From an uncultured Lachnospiraceae bacterium (GTDB lineage Bacteria; Bacillota; Clostridia; Lachnospirales; Lachnospiraceae), in the NCBI GenBank assembly GCA_910589075.1, contig CAJUSK010000026.1:47096-111095 (forward strand): a stretch of 64,000 nucleotides of DNA, given 5' to 3'. Of this stretch, positions 24,671 to 32,468 are shown in pieces (positions within the stretch are counted from its first letter, which is position 1; each line of letters starts with the position of its first letter). A program made the translations under genes and the position numbers. The notes under the pieces are model-generated. The model did no database searches, had not been told where the DNA came from, and was given only the letters and a program-made list of their open reading frames with translations.

Positions 24671-25318
24671 ATGAAAGCAAAAGAATTCACAGGCCTTTTT
24701 GAGAGATTCAGCAAAGTGATGGAAGAAAACAGAAGATACCTGATTCAACTGGACAGTGTGGTGGGAGACGGGGATCTGGGATTGACTATGGACGACGGAT
24801 TTAAAGCGGCATATCGTGCCGTGCGGGACAGCGAGGAAAATGACATCGGAAAACTTCTCTACGGAGCCGGCAAAGCCATGTCCGTGGCCGTTCCATCTAC
24901 CATGGGTACACTGATGGCGTCCGGGTGGATGCAGGCCGGAAAGGCATTCAGGGGAGCGGATGAAATACAGATTGATCAAATGGCAGACATCTTTGCGGCT
25001 TATCTGGAAGGCGTGGCCGGCCGGGGCAAAGCCAAACCGGGTGAAAAAACCTTTTTGGACGGCCTGGCCCCTGCGGTGGATGCCATGAAAGAAGCGCTGG
25101 AAAACGGAAAAAACGCTGTGGAGGTGGCAGAAGCCGCCAGTGAAGGGGCAGCACAGGGGTTTCGGAACACCACAACCATGATCGCCGTCCATGGCAGAGC
25201 CGCTACCCGCGGTGCGGCCTCCAGAGAACTGGAAGACCCCGGTGCGGCGGTTGCCATGCTGATGATGCAGGCGTACAGGGACTGGGTACGGGATACGCAC
25301 GATTGTTTGCCCTGTTAA
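24671..25318 (+). CDS. DhaL-like ATP-binding kinase subunit
   Basis: The 215-residue protein is the helical-barrel nucleotide-binding partner of DhaK-type kinases. I start it at the ATG at 24671 after SD CAGGAGA; an earlier start lies inside dhaK. The metal-nucleotide loop is VVGDGDLGLTMDDGF, where the His of the usual GDxDHG motif is Leu while the three Asp positions are kept. Later GKAMSVAVPSTMGTLMASG and GAATRGAASRELEDPGA-like stretches fit DhaL. No phosphotransfer subunit DhaM is present here, so an ATP-dependent two-subunit kinase is possible. A hairpin terminator follows. Confidence 0.85.
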   Translation: MKAKEFTGLFERFSKVMEENRRYLIQLDSVVGDGDLGLTMDDGFKAAYRAVRDSEENDIGKLLYGAGKAMSVAVPSTMGTLMASGWMQAGKAFRGADEIQIDQMADIFAAYLEGVAGRGKAKPGEKTFLDGLAPAVDAMKEALENGKNAVEVAEAASEGAAQGFRNTTTMIAVHGRAATRGAASRELEDPGAAVAMLMMQAYRDWVRDTHDCLPC

Positions 25319-25410
25319 TTTCCTGCAATTCACAGGGCAATGCCTGTCTTGCGGCGGCAGTTTCCATGGAGCCCCTTCAGTAGACAAGGCAAAGAACAAA
25401 AATCTATTGG

Positions 25411-25434
25411 AAGGGGATTTTTAGGAATCCCCTT
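25411..25434. terminator. Bidirectional hairpin between dhaL and the convergent hypothetical gene
   Basis: AAGGGGATT pairs perfectly with AATCCCCTT around a short loop. It overlaps the 3' end of the minus-strand gene. T-runs are short on both sides, so efficiency is uncertain. Confidence 0.55.
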
Positions 25435-26083
25435 CGCGTTCTTTCAAGAGGGCATCTAACGTATCTTTTACGGCCTGTCTGGCAATGGCATCCAGTTCAT
25501 CCACGGTCTTTGCTCCGCCGACAGAAGCCAGAGCATAGGGATCGCCTAACGCCACATCGGTATCTGTCAGCATCGCCCGGAGCTGCAAATATGTCCATTT
25601 CCTCTCCGCCGCCGGAATGTCTGGATCGTAGTAATCAGACCATTCGCACAAATATTTTCCGGAAATATAGGCTAAAGCGTCAATGGGTGCAGAAACCGCT
25701 TCTTTATAAGCGTCAGCGTAGTAATTCCGGATATGTTCCTCCTGTTCTATCAACTGACCTAAGTAAGATTCAAAATAAACCTTATTGGCAATCGAACCAT
25801 CCGGATCGACTTTCTGGTAAGGATCGACTTCCAGTTTGGGCTGATTTTCATCTTGCCAGTGCTTTAGCATATCCATGAACTCGTCTTTGGTCATGGAACT
25901 GAGCTGATCTTCAAATTTGTCAGCCGTAATTTCCAGTCTGTCGCGTCCTTCCTGAGAGATTGTTACCTGATCTCTGCCGGATTTTCGGGACGCGGTTGCA
26001 TTTTTGTCCTCTGCCGTTGCAAAATGAATCGTTCTGAGAGAAGAAAAACGAGGATGATTCATTTTGGATGTAACATGCATCAT
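25421..26083 (-). CDS. Hypothetical protein, 220 residues
   Basis: I do not recognise this family. The start at 26083 has a strong SD (AGGAGG on the minus strand). The N-terminal 40 residues are basic and poor in hydrophobics, then DQVTISQEGRDRLE, a phrase seen in several Clostridia proteins of unknown function. The rest is acidic and helical, with YFESYLGQLIEQEEHIRNYYADAY and a C-terminal Ala/Asp/Lys-rich helix. There is no signal peptide or membrane segment. It is convergent with dhaL and divergent from lacI, so its link with the metabolic cluster is positional only. Confidence 0.75.
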   Translation of the reverse strand: MMHVTSKMNHPRFSSLRTIHFATAEDKNATASRKSGRDQVTISQEGRDRLEITADKFEDQLSSMTKDEFMDMLKHWQDENQPKLEVDPYQKVDPDGSIANKVYFESYLGQLIEQEEHIRNYYADAYKEAVSAPIDALAYISGKYLCEWSDYYDPDIPAAERKWTYLQLRAMLTDTDVALGDPYALASVGGAKTVDELDAIARQAVKDTLDALLKEREGDS

Positions 26084-26107
26084 ATAGAGCCTCCTGTGTT
26101 TTTATTT

Positions 26108-26145
26108 ATGACAATAGAAAGTTCACAAAGCATGCTTTCTATTGT
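26108..26145 (+). repeat. ATTCATGACAATAG palindrome, copy 4 (variant core)
   Basis: ACAATAGAAAG (26111-26121) pairs with CTTTCTATTGT (26135-26145, one base offset), with GTTCACAAAGCATG in the centre. The stem is the same type as copies 1-3 but the core belongs to the GAAAGTTC subgroup shared with the copies at 49774 and 53718. Confidence 0.75.
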
Positions 26146-26238
26146 TTTCTGCTTACTCACTATATCGACAGACAGGCGCCCTGCCATAACCGTCGGTACA
26201 CTTGGTTTCATGACATGATTGTAAGGTTTTGTAAACAA

Positions 26239-26267
26239 TTGTTATATCAACAAAATTGTGTTATACT
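26239..26267 (+). promoter_or_regulatory. Promoter of the LacI-family gene with overlapping palindrome
   Basis: TTGTTA (26239-26244) and TATACT (26262-26267) are 17 bp apart. The palindrome AACAATTGTT (26235-26244) overlaps the -35 box, a likely autoregulatory operator. Confidence 0.65.
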
Positions 26268-26342
26268 ATGAATCAGGAAACACGTACAATCCTGAACAGA
26301 ACGTGAAACCAATCGAATCATAACAAACAAAAGAGGTAAGGC

Positions 26343-27335
26343 ATGACAGTAAAAGAATTAGCAGAGTTGGCTGGCGTGTCGCCAGCTACGGTTTCTTTGG
26401 TGCTGAATGGTAAAAAGGGCGTCAGTGAGGAAAAAAGAAGAGAAATTCTAAAGCTGATTGAAGACAACCAATACAGGCGTCAGAGAAGAGGTGATGCCGG
26501 TACCAGAAATATACTTTTTATAAAGTATTCCAGAGATGGCGTGATTCTGGAAGAAAACACGAATTTTGTTTCTGCGATTATGGATGGAGCGGAGCAGGAA
26601 TGTCAGCAGCAGAATTTTCATTTTAATATAACCATGTGCGAGGGGAACCTTGCCGAGACATTGGAAAGTTTCGATTATTCCAATTTTTATGGTATTATGA
26701 TTCTCGGTACGGAGTTGAGCGAAGCAGATTATCCCGCGCTGGAGAAAATACCCATTCCCTATGTGATCGTGGACAACAGTATGCCTCACTTTGACTGTAA
26801 TTGTGTTGCCATAGACAATAAGGAAAATGTGTTTAAGGCCATTCAGCATTTTGTGGGGCGCGGGGCGGACCGGATCGGGTATTTTGGCAGCAATGTGAAA
26901 ATACAGAATTTTATCGAGCGGGAACAGGGATTTTTTGAAGCCATGGAGTACTTTCATCTGAAAGTCAGCGAAGACTGTATTTTCAGTGTACCGCCCACCA
27001 TGCTGGGGGCATTTGAGCAGACACAGAAATACATCAAAGACGGTATGGAGATACCGCCCTGCATTTTTGTGGATAACGATACGATGACCATTGGCATTAT
27101 GAAAGCATTGAACATTGCCGATTACAGGATACCGCAGGATGTTTCCATTATCGGGTTTGACGATATTACATTTTGTACCATCTATTCGCCCACCATTTCA
27201 ACGGTGCATGTCAATAAACGTATGCTGGGGAAAATGGCGCTGTCCACATTACAGAATATGACAGAAATCCGGGATTTTAAAAAGATTAAAATCAGAATCA
27301 GTGGAGAGCTGAAAATCAGACAAAGTACAAGATAA
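26343..27335 (+). CDS. LacI-family transcriptional regulator
   Basis: The 330-residue protein has an N-terminal helix-turn-helix (MTVKELAELAGVSPATVSLVLNG) and a hinge helix region, then a sugar-binding-protein-like effector domain. Typical segments are FYGIMILGTEL, IPYVIVDNSM, and DVSIIGFDDITFCTIYSPTIST. It probably represses sugar-utilisation genes when no effector is bound. It lies between the dha genes and the alpha-glucosidase, so either the deoxypentose operons or the glucosidase could be its target. SD AGAGGTAAGG supports the ATG at 26343. Confidence 0.93.
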   Translation: MTVKELAELAGVSPATVSLVLNGKKGVSEEKRREILKLIEDNQYRRQRRGDAGTRNILFIKYSRDGVILEENTNFVSAIMDGAEQECQQQNFHFNITMCEGNLAETLESFDYSNFYGIMILGTELSEADYPALEKIPIPYVIVDNSMPHFDCNCVAIDNKENVFKAIQHFVGRGADRIGYFGSNVKIQNFIEREQGFFEAMEYFHLKVSEDCIFSVPPTMLGAFEQTQKYIKDGMEIPPCIFVDNDTMTIGIMKALNIADYRIPQDVSIIGFDDITFCTIYSPTISTVHVNKRMLGKMALSTLQNMTEIRDFKKIKIRISGELKIRQSTR

Positions 27336-27346
27336 AAGAGATAAAA

Positions 27347-27378
27347 AAGGGGATACTTCCTGTCGGGAAGTGTCCCTT
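27347..27378 (+). terminator. Terminator-like hairpin between convergent lacI and deoR
   Basis: AAGGGGATACTTCC pairs with GGAAGTGTCCCTT with one G-T pair and a TGTCG loop. It is preceded by an A-run, which would serve as a T-run for the opposite-strand deoR transcript. Confidence 0.65.
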
Positions 27379-27407
27379 GCCACGTTCAGGCGTCAGGAAC
27401 AGGGTTT

Positions 27408-28181
27408 CTACGCGCCTGTTATGCCGCATTCATGAATATCCACATGCTTCTGTTCCAGAAATGTCCGCCATTCGGCTGTGAACTGGTAATCGGAAATAAT
27501 GCCATGGATATTTTCGTAATCACAAATATGTACAAATGAAGTTTTATCGAATTTAGATTTGTCTGCGATCAAATATACGCAGCCGCTGTTTTTCAGCAAG
27601 GTCTGACGGATCAGCGCAATGTCTTCGTTGGAGTCCGTAATACCGTGGGCCATGGAAAGAGAACGGCATGACATAAAGGTCTTGTCCAGAAAATATTCCT
27701 TTAATCCCTGTACAGTGGCCCGCCCGTTAAATGCTCTGGTTTTGGCAGTGTAGATACCGCCGATGCAGATCAGGTGGATGGACTCGCTGTCTTTTAACTG
27801 ATCCACTGCCATGAGGGAATTGGTGACAACCGTAAGGCGCATGTTTTTGATCCGCTTTGCAAGAAATGTGGCTGTCGTGGAGGCATCGAGAAAAACAGAA
27901 TCGCCATGGCGGATCAGTTTGGCGCATTTGTCCGCAATGGCTTCTTTGCTCTCCACATAGGCTGTTTCCCGCAGGGTGAGGTCTATATCATTGAGCGCGC
28001 CGTCCTGAATAAATGCACCGCCATAGGTACGGGAAAGGAAGCCTTCGTTTTCCAGTTGCTGCAGATCTTTGCGGATGGTTTCTTCGGTGACAGAGAATTT
28101 CCTGGAAAGCTCCACCACGGTTACGCTCTTTTTTTCCAATATGATGTCTTTGATCTGTGCTTTTCTCGTAACGGCAAGCAT
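27408..28181 (-). CDS. DeoR-family transcriptional regulator
   Basis: The 257-residue protein has a DeoR helix-turn-helix (VTVVELSRKFSVTEETIRKDL at about 20-40) followed by the signature EGFLSRTYGGAF. The C-terminal DeoRC sensor domain, related to phosphosugar isomerases, shows DSVFLDASTTATFLAKRI and VVTNSLMAVDQL. Members sense sugar phosphates. A strong SD (AGGAGGAA on the minus strand) precedes the start at 28181. It is divergent from the GH13 glucosidase gene, so regulating that gene is the simplest idea; a phosphosugar from the mtn pathway is another candidate effector. Confidence 0.93.
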   Translation of the reverse strand: MLAVTRKAQIKDIILEKKSVTVVELSRKFSVTEETIRKDLQQLENEGFLSRTYGGAFIQDGALNDIDLTLRETAYVESKEAIADKCAKLIRHGDSVFLDASTTATFLAKRIKNMRLTVVTNSLMAVDQLKDSESIHLICIGGIYTAKTRAFNGRATVQGLKEYFLDKTFMSCRSLSMAHGITDSNEDIALIRQTLLKNSGCVYLIADKSKFDKTSFVHICDYENIHGIISDYQFTAEWRTFLEQKHVDIHECGITGA

Positions 28182-28272
28182 AGAAATTCCTCCTGTGATT
28201 CAGAGCATATGAAACATGTTCATCTTATCATTTTTCAGAAAAATAGTAAAGGAAGTTTTTGCCATGATTTAC

Positions 28273-28301
28273 TTGCCCCATGCAGGGGCAGGCATTATAA
28301 T
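28273..28301 (+). promoter_or_regulatory. Promoter of the alpha-glucosidase gene with a palindrome in the spacer
   Basis: TTGCCC (28273-28278) and TATAAT (28296-28301) are 17 bp apart. TGCCCC-N5-GGGGCA (28274-28290) forms a perfect 6-bp inverted repeat inside the spacer, a typical repressor site. Confidence 0.7.
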
Positions 28302-28364
28302 CTATACATACAGGATTTTATGCAGCGTGGGAACTTGACTTTTAGGAAAGAAAGGAAGACATAC

Positions 28365-30002
28365 ATGGAACAGACAAAATGGTGGAAGCATTCAGTGGTA
28401 TATCAGATTTATCCCAGAAGTTTTCAGGATTCCAACGGCGATGGAATCGGGGATATTAAAGGGATTATCAGCAGGCTGGATTATTTGCAGGAACTGGGGA
28501 TCGACGTGATCTGGCTTTCTCCGGTGTACAAGTCTCCTCAGGACGACAATGGATATGACATCAGTGATTATTATGATATTCATTATGAGTTCGGTACACT
28601 GGCGGATATGGAGGCGCTGATTGATGAGGCAGGAAAACGGGGGATTCGGATTGTGATGGATATGGTGGTGAACCATTCTTCCGACGAACACCCCTGGTTT
28701 CTGGAGGCACGCAGGGATAAAAACAGCAAATACCATGATTACTATATATGGCGTGACGGAGAGCCGGGACAGCTTCCCAATGAGACAAAGGCTTCCTTTG
28801 GCGGTTCGGCCTGGGAATGGGACGAGGAAGCAGGCGCTTATTATTTTCATCTGTTTTCCAGAAGGCAGCCGGATTTGAACTGGGAAAATGAGGCCATGCG
28901 GCAGGATGTTTACCGGATGATGAACTGGTGGCTGGAAAAAGGGCTGGGAGGATTTCGACTGGACGTAATCGACAATATCGGCAAGGTGCCGGATGAGATG
29001 ATTCGGGAAAACGGTCCCAGGCTTCATGAGTATATCAAAGAGATGAGCCGGGAGGCATTTCAGAAATATGATATTGTGACCGTGGGGGAAACCTGGGGCG
29101 CCAATGTGGACAATGCGAAGCTGTACAGTAATCCGGATGGATCAGAGCTGTCCATGATCTTTCAGTTCGAGCATATCTGTGCCAGTCATTCGGAGGAATA
29201 TGGGAAATGGAAACAGGGGGAGAAGGATTTTGTCACTCTGAAGAAGATTTTTTCCCGCTGGCAGAAAGCGTTGCATGGATGTGGCTGGAACAGTTTGTTC
29301 TGGGATAATCATGATCTGCCGCGTGCGGTTTCCGCCTTTGGTGATGACGGAAAATACCGGGTGGAATCTGCCAAAGCGCTGGCTACGTTCCTCCATGGGA
29401 TGCAGGGAACGCCTTATGTATACGAAGGGGAAGAACTGGGCATGACCAATATCCATATGACAGATCTGTCAGAAGTGAAGGACATCGAGGCTAGAAATAT
29501 ATATACGGAACTCAAGGACAAAGGCTGGAGCCATGAAGAAATTATGAGGTCCATCAATAGGACCGGCCGTGACAATGCCCGGACTCCCATGCAGTGGGAC
29601 GATACAGAGCATGCGGGCTTCACGTCAGGGACACCATGGATCGCTGTCAATCCCAATTATAAAACCATCAATGCGAAAGTGGAACTGGCGGATAAGCATT
29701 CCGTATTCCATTATTATAAAAAACTGATCGCATTGAGAAAGAGTGAAGCGTGGGGAGAACTTCTGGCAGAGGGGGACTATGAACCGTTTCTGGAAGACGA
29801 TCCGGATATCTTTCTTTATATGCGCAGCCATGGCGGAAAGAAACTTCTTGTCATCGGGAATTTTCACGGAGAAGAAAAAACGGTGGCTTTGCCGGCAAAG
29901 ATTGCGAAGGTGGTATTGTCCAATTATCCGGAGCCTCATATGTGGGACGGCTGGATTGTGTTGCGGCCTTATGAAGCGATGATGGCGGAAGCCGTCGGCT
30001 GA
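28365..30002 (+). CDS. GH13 alpha-glucosidase (oligo-1,6-glucosidase / trehalose-6-phosphate hydrolase family)
   Basis: The 545-residue cytosolic enzyme has all GH13 regions. A calcium-type loop DSNGDGIGD is at 22-30, and region I DMVVNHSS at 99-106. Region II is GFRLDVIDNIGK, with the nucleophile D200. Region III is VGETWGAN, with acid/base E242. Region IV is FWDNHDLPRA, and QPDLNWEN (168-175) is typical of the oligo-1,6-glucosidase subfamily. I use the ATG at 28365 with SD AAAGGAAG. It hydrolyses terminal alpha-glucosidic bonds of short oligosaccharides; exact linkage is not decided by sequence. There is no signal peptide. Its stop is 72 bp before the Ter-locus phosphoribosyltransferase gene. 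Confidence 0.93.
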   Translation: MEQTKWWKHSVVYQIYPRSFQDSNGDGIGDIKGIISRLDYLQELGIDVIWLSPVYKSPQDDNGYDISDYYDIHYEFGTLADMEALIDEAGKRGIRIVMDMVVNHSSDEHPWFLEARRDKNSKYHDYYIWRDGEPGQLPNETKASFGGSAWEWDEEAGAYYFHLFSRRQPDLNWENEAMRQDVYRMMNWWLEKGLGGFRLDVIDNIGKVPDEMIRENGPRLHEYIKEMSREAFQKYDIVTVGETWGANVDNAKLYSNPDGSELSMIFQFEHICASHSEEYGKWKQGEKDFVTLKKIFSRWQKALHGCGWNSLFWDNHDLPRAVSAFGDDGKYRVESAKALATFLHGMQGTPYVYEGEELGMTNIHMTDLSEVKDIEARNIYTELKDKGWSHEEIMRSINRTGRDNARTPMQWDDTEHAGFTSGTPWIAVNPNYKTINAKVELADKHSVFHYYKKLIALRKSEAWGELLAEGDYEPFLEDDPDIFLYMRSHGGKKLLVIGNFHGEEKTVALPAKIAKVVLSNYPEPHMWDGWIVLRPYEAMMAEAVG

Positions 30003-30011
30003 TGGCACCTG

Positions 30012-30078
30012 CATAGATTGACAGGAGAATCAGGGTTGATGGCTCGACATAGATTGACAGGAGAATCAGGATTGATGT
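30012..30078 (+). repeat. 36-bp tandem duplication covering an SD and start codon
   Basis: CATAGATTGACAGGAGAATC and the following bases through the ATG occur twice, beginning at 30012 and 30048, exactly 36 bp (12 codons) apart. Each copy carries AGGAGA and an in-frame ATG (30039 and 30075). The duplication gives the next gene two tandem initiation sites. Confidence 0.85.
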
Positions 30079-31181
30079 ACAAAGAATCAGATCTGGTCAG
30101 AATTGCGAAAAGAGAAAATAATAAAAAGCGCAGCTATCTGGTGATCAATCAAAAGCAGGGCAAACATATCCCGGTCAGTCCGGGGGAGGCCTTTGCCATG
30201 TTTCATGATCTGGCGGATTTGCTGAGAGAACCATACCGGGATGAACGGCTGTTGGTAATCGGATTTGCTGAGACTGCCACGGCCATTGGCGCCTCTGTGG
30301 CCGTGGATCTGCATGCCGCTTATATTCAGACAACCAGAGAAGAGATACCAGGCGCCGGCTATTTGTATTTTTCCGAGAGCCACAGCCATGCGGTGGAGCA
30401 GAGACTGGTGCGGGATGATCTGTTCGCTGCCATGAATGGAACAGACCGGATTATTTTTGTGGAAGATGAGGTTACCACAGGGAATACCATTTTATCAGCC
30501 ATTGAAAGCATAGAAACGTGTTTGGGATACCGGGTGAAGTTTTCCGTTGCTTCTTTGTTGAACGGAATGGATGCGGCGGCGGAAAAGGAATATGAAAACA
30601 GAGGTATTTCTTTGCATTACCTGGTAAAGACAGATCATAAAGCCTACCAGAGTCAGGCAGAGAAATACAGGGGCGACGGTTTGTATAAAGAGCCGCAGGT
30701 ACAGCCGTTTCTCCGGCCGATGCGCACGCTGGCGCCTTCGGGGTATCTGGACACAAGAAGGCTCCAGCATGCAGAGCGGTATCTGGCGGCCTGTGAGGAG
30801 ATGAGCCGCCAGGTTCTTTCCGGCATTGCCGCGGATACCGGGAAACGGTATCTGGTGCTGGGAACGGAGGAGTTTATGTTTCCTGGTCTTTTTCTGGCAA
30901 ACCGGCTGGAAGAGGCCGGCTGCATAGTGCGGTTTCATGCGACCACCAGAAGTCCCATTGCGGTGAGCAGAGAGCCGGACTATCCACTGCATGTCCGGTA
31001 TGAACTTTGCAGTATGTATGAAAAAGGACGGCGGACATTTCTCTATGATCTGGCGCCGTATGATGAGATAATTGTTGTCTGTGATGCGCCTGAGGCAACA
31101 GAAGAAGGGATCAATTCACTGTTGCATGCCCTGTGGGAGAGTGGCAACAGGCATATCACGTCAGTGAGGTGGCATGGATGA
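30075..31181 (+). CDS. Ter-associated phosphoribosyltransferase with TRSP domain
   Basis: The 368-residue protein (12 residues longer if the duplicated upstream ATG at 30039 is used) has an N-terminal PRTase fold. LLVIGFAETATAIG and the PRPP motif IIFVEDEVTTGNTI are clear. The C-terminal half (about 200-368) matches the TRSP domain found fused to such enzymes in Ter stress gene clusters, which are inferred to make a nucleotide-like metabolite or modify RNA. The next gene overlaps it by 4 bp. The actual product is unknown. Its placement right after a glucosidase suggests read-through but probably not functional linkage. Confidence 0.85.
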   Translation: MYKESDLVRIAKRENNKKRSYLVINQKQGKHIPVSPGEAFAMFHDLADLLREPYRDERLLVIGFAETATAIGASVAVDLHAAYIQTTREEIPGAGYLYFSESHSHAVEQRLVRDDLFAAMNGTDRIIFVEDEVTTGNTILSAIESIETCLGYRVKFSVASLLNGMDAAAEKEYENRGISLHYLVKTDHKAYQSQAEKYRGDGLYKEPQVQPFLRPMRTLAPSGYLDTRRLQHAERYLAACEEMSRQVLSGIAADTGKRYLVLGTEEFMFPGLFLANRLEEAGCIVRFHATTRSPIAVSREPDYPLHVRYELCSMYEKGRRTFLYDLAPYDEIIVVCDAPEATEEGINSLLHALWESGNRHITSVRWHG

Positions 31182-32284
31182 GAAGTTCATACAGAGAGGA
31201 AGACGTAACACTCCTGCTGAAAGACATTACCGGGCTTGTGGAACCTCAGTCTACCCGGGAGCGGGAAAAACTGATTCAGTCCGGGCGGCATTACTGTGAG
31301 ATGCTGCCCATAGAGTATGTGCCCAGCGAAGCCTATATGGAGGCATACCGTGAGGCGCTTGCCCGCTATGCCGGTGTCATGGCAGAGGCGCTTGCGGCGC
31401 TGGGAGAGCGGATTCTGGCGCAGCGCGGCAGTGAGGTGACGCTGGTTTCCCTGGCGCGGGCGGGGATTCCCATTGGTATTTTGCTGAAACATTGTCTGGA
31501 ACGGCGTTGCGGAGGGAACATTCCCCATTATGCCATTTCCATTATCCGGGGAAAATGTATTGACCCAAATGCCATGGGGTATATACTGGACAGACACCGG
31601 GCGGAGACTGTATTGTTTGTGGATGGATGGATCGGAAAAGGCGCCATACTGGGGGAACTTGCACGCTGTATCCAGGCATATCCGGGCGTGTCGCCGCAGT
31701 TGGCAGTGGTGTCGGATCCGGCGGGCATGACAGAGTTGTACGGGACCCGTGAGGATATTCTGATTCCCAGTTCCTGCCTGAACAGTACGGTTTCGGGGCT
31801 TCTCAGCCGTACTTTTTTGCGGGATGATATCATTGGCCCCACCGATTTCCATGGTGCTGTTTATTATGGGGAACTGGCAGAAGCAGATTTGTCTTATGCC
31901 TTTATCCATGCCATAGAGCGGGAGTTTCCCGGCCAGGGGGACTTGTCCGCGCCGGAGAACAGTGGCCGGATGAGACAGCTAAGAAACAGCCAGGAAAAGG
32001 AAGTGCTGTTTCCCCAAGGAGATACCGGACTGGAGGAAGTGAAAGAAATCGCGGCTTCTTTTTCCATAGATGACATCAATCTGGTGAAGCCGGGGATTGG
32101 AGAAACAACCAGAGTACTGCTGCGCCGTCTGCCATGGAAGATACTGATCGGAACACAGTGGCAGTCAGATCAGGCGCTTGCCCATATACGTCGTCTGGCC
32201 TGGGAGAAGGGTGTGGAAATCATTCCGTATCCGCTCAGACATTACAAAGCCTGTGGACTGATTCGAAAAATGACGGATGTGTGA
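31178..32284 (+). CDS. StiP-like protein with C-terminal PELOTA domain, Ter-associated
   Basis: The 368-residue protein starts at the ATG overlapping the previous stop (ATGA). The N-terminal about 260 residues match the StiP family of Ter clusters: VTLVSLARAGIPIGILLKH, HYAISIIRGKCID, and VLFVDGWIGKGAI, the last resembling a PRPP-type loop. The C-terminal about 90 residues (KPGIGETTRVLLRRLPWKIL, then GVEIIPYPLRHYKACGLIRK) fit a PELOTA/L7Ae-like RNA-binding domain. StiP has been suggested to be a cysteine protease, but assignment of catalytic residues here is uncertain; C and H near HYAISIIRGKC are candidates. It works with the upstream PRTase and the convergent CitE-like lyase in known Ter neighbourhoods. 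Confidence 0.8.
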   Translation: MRSSYREEDVTLLLKDITGLVEPQSTREREKLIQSGRHYCEMLPIEYVPSEAYMEAYREALARYAGVMAEALAALGERILAQRGSEVTLVSLARAGIPIGILLKHCLERRCGGNIPHYAISIIRGKCIDPNAMGYILDRHRAETVLFVDGWIGKGAILGELARCIQAYPGVSPQLAVVSDPAGMTELYGTREDILIPSSCLNSTVSGLLSRTFLRDDIIGPTDFHGAVYYGELAEADLSYAFIHAIEREFPGQGDLSAPENSGRMRQLRNSQEKEVLFPQGDTGLEEVKEIAASFSIDDINLVKPGIGETTRVLLRRLPWKILIGTQWQSDQALAHIRRLAWEKGVEIIPYPLRHYKACGLIRKMTDV

Positions 32285-32319
32285 GGGGATATGGATCATC
32301 ATATTTCAGAACCAATGCG

Positions 32320-32349
32320 TGATACCTGTGGATTTTTCCACAGGTATCA
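32320..32349. terminator. Perfect hairpin between convergent StiP and lyase genes
   Basis: TGATACCTGTGGA and TCCACAGGTATCA form a perfect 13-bp stem around a 4-nt T loop. It lies between the two stop codons and probably terminates both transcripts, although no long T-run follows. Confidence 0.65.
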
Positions 32350-32468
32350 TTGCATTCGCCGTCTTTGGTTTTTAAAGCAGTTAACTTCATTCTTCCATTC
32401 CAACTGTCGCGGGTAATGGTACTTTTAGAATATCTCACATGAGCAAATGCCATCCTGTTTGCAGTATT

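Noticed and set aside
30018-30074. Longer start of the phosphoribosyltransferase at 30018
   Set aside because: That first codon lies inside the duplicated leader, before an SD; the ATGs at 30039 and 30075 each follow AGGAGA.
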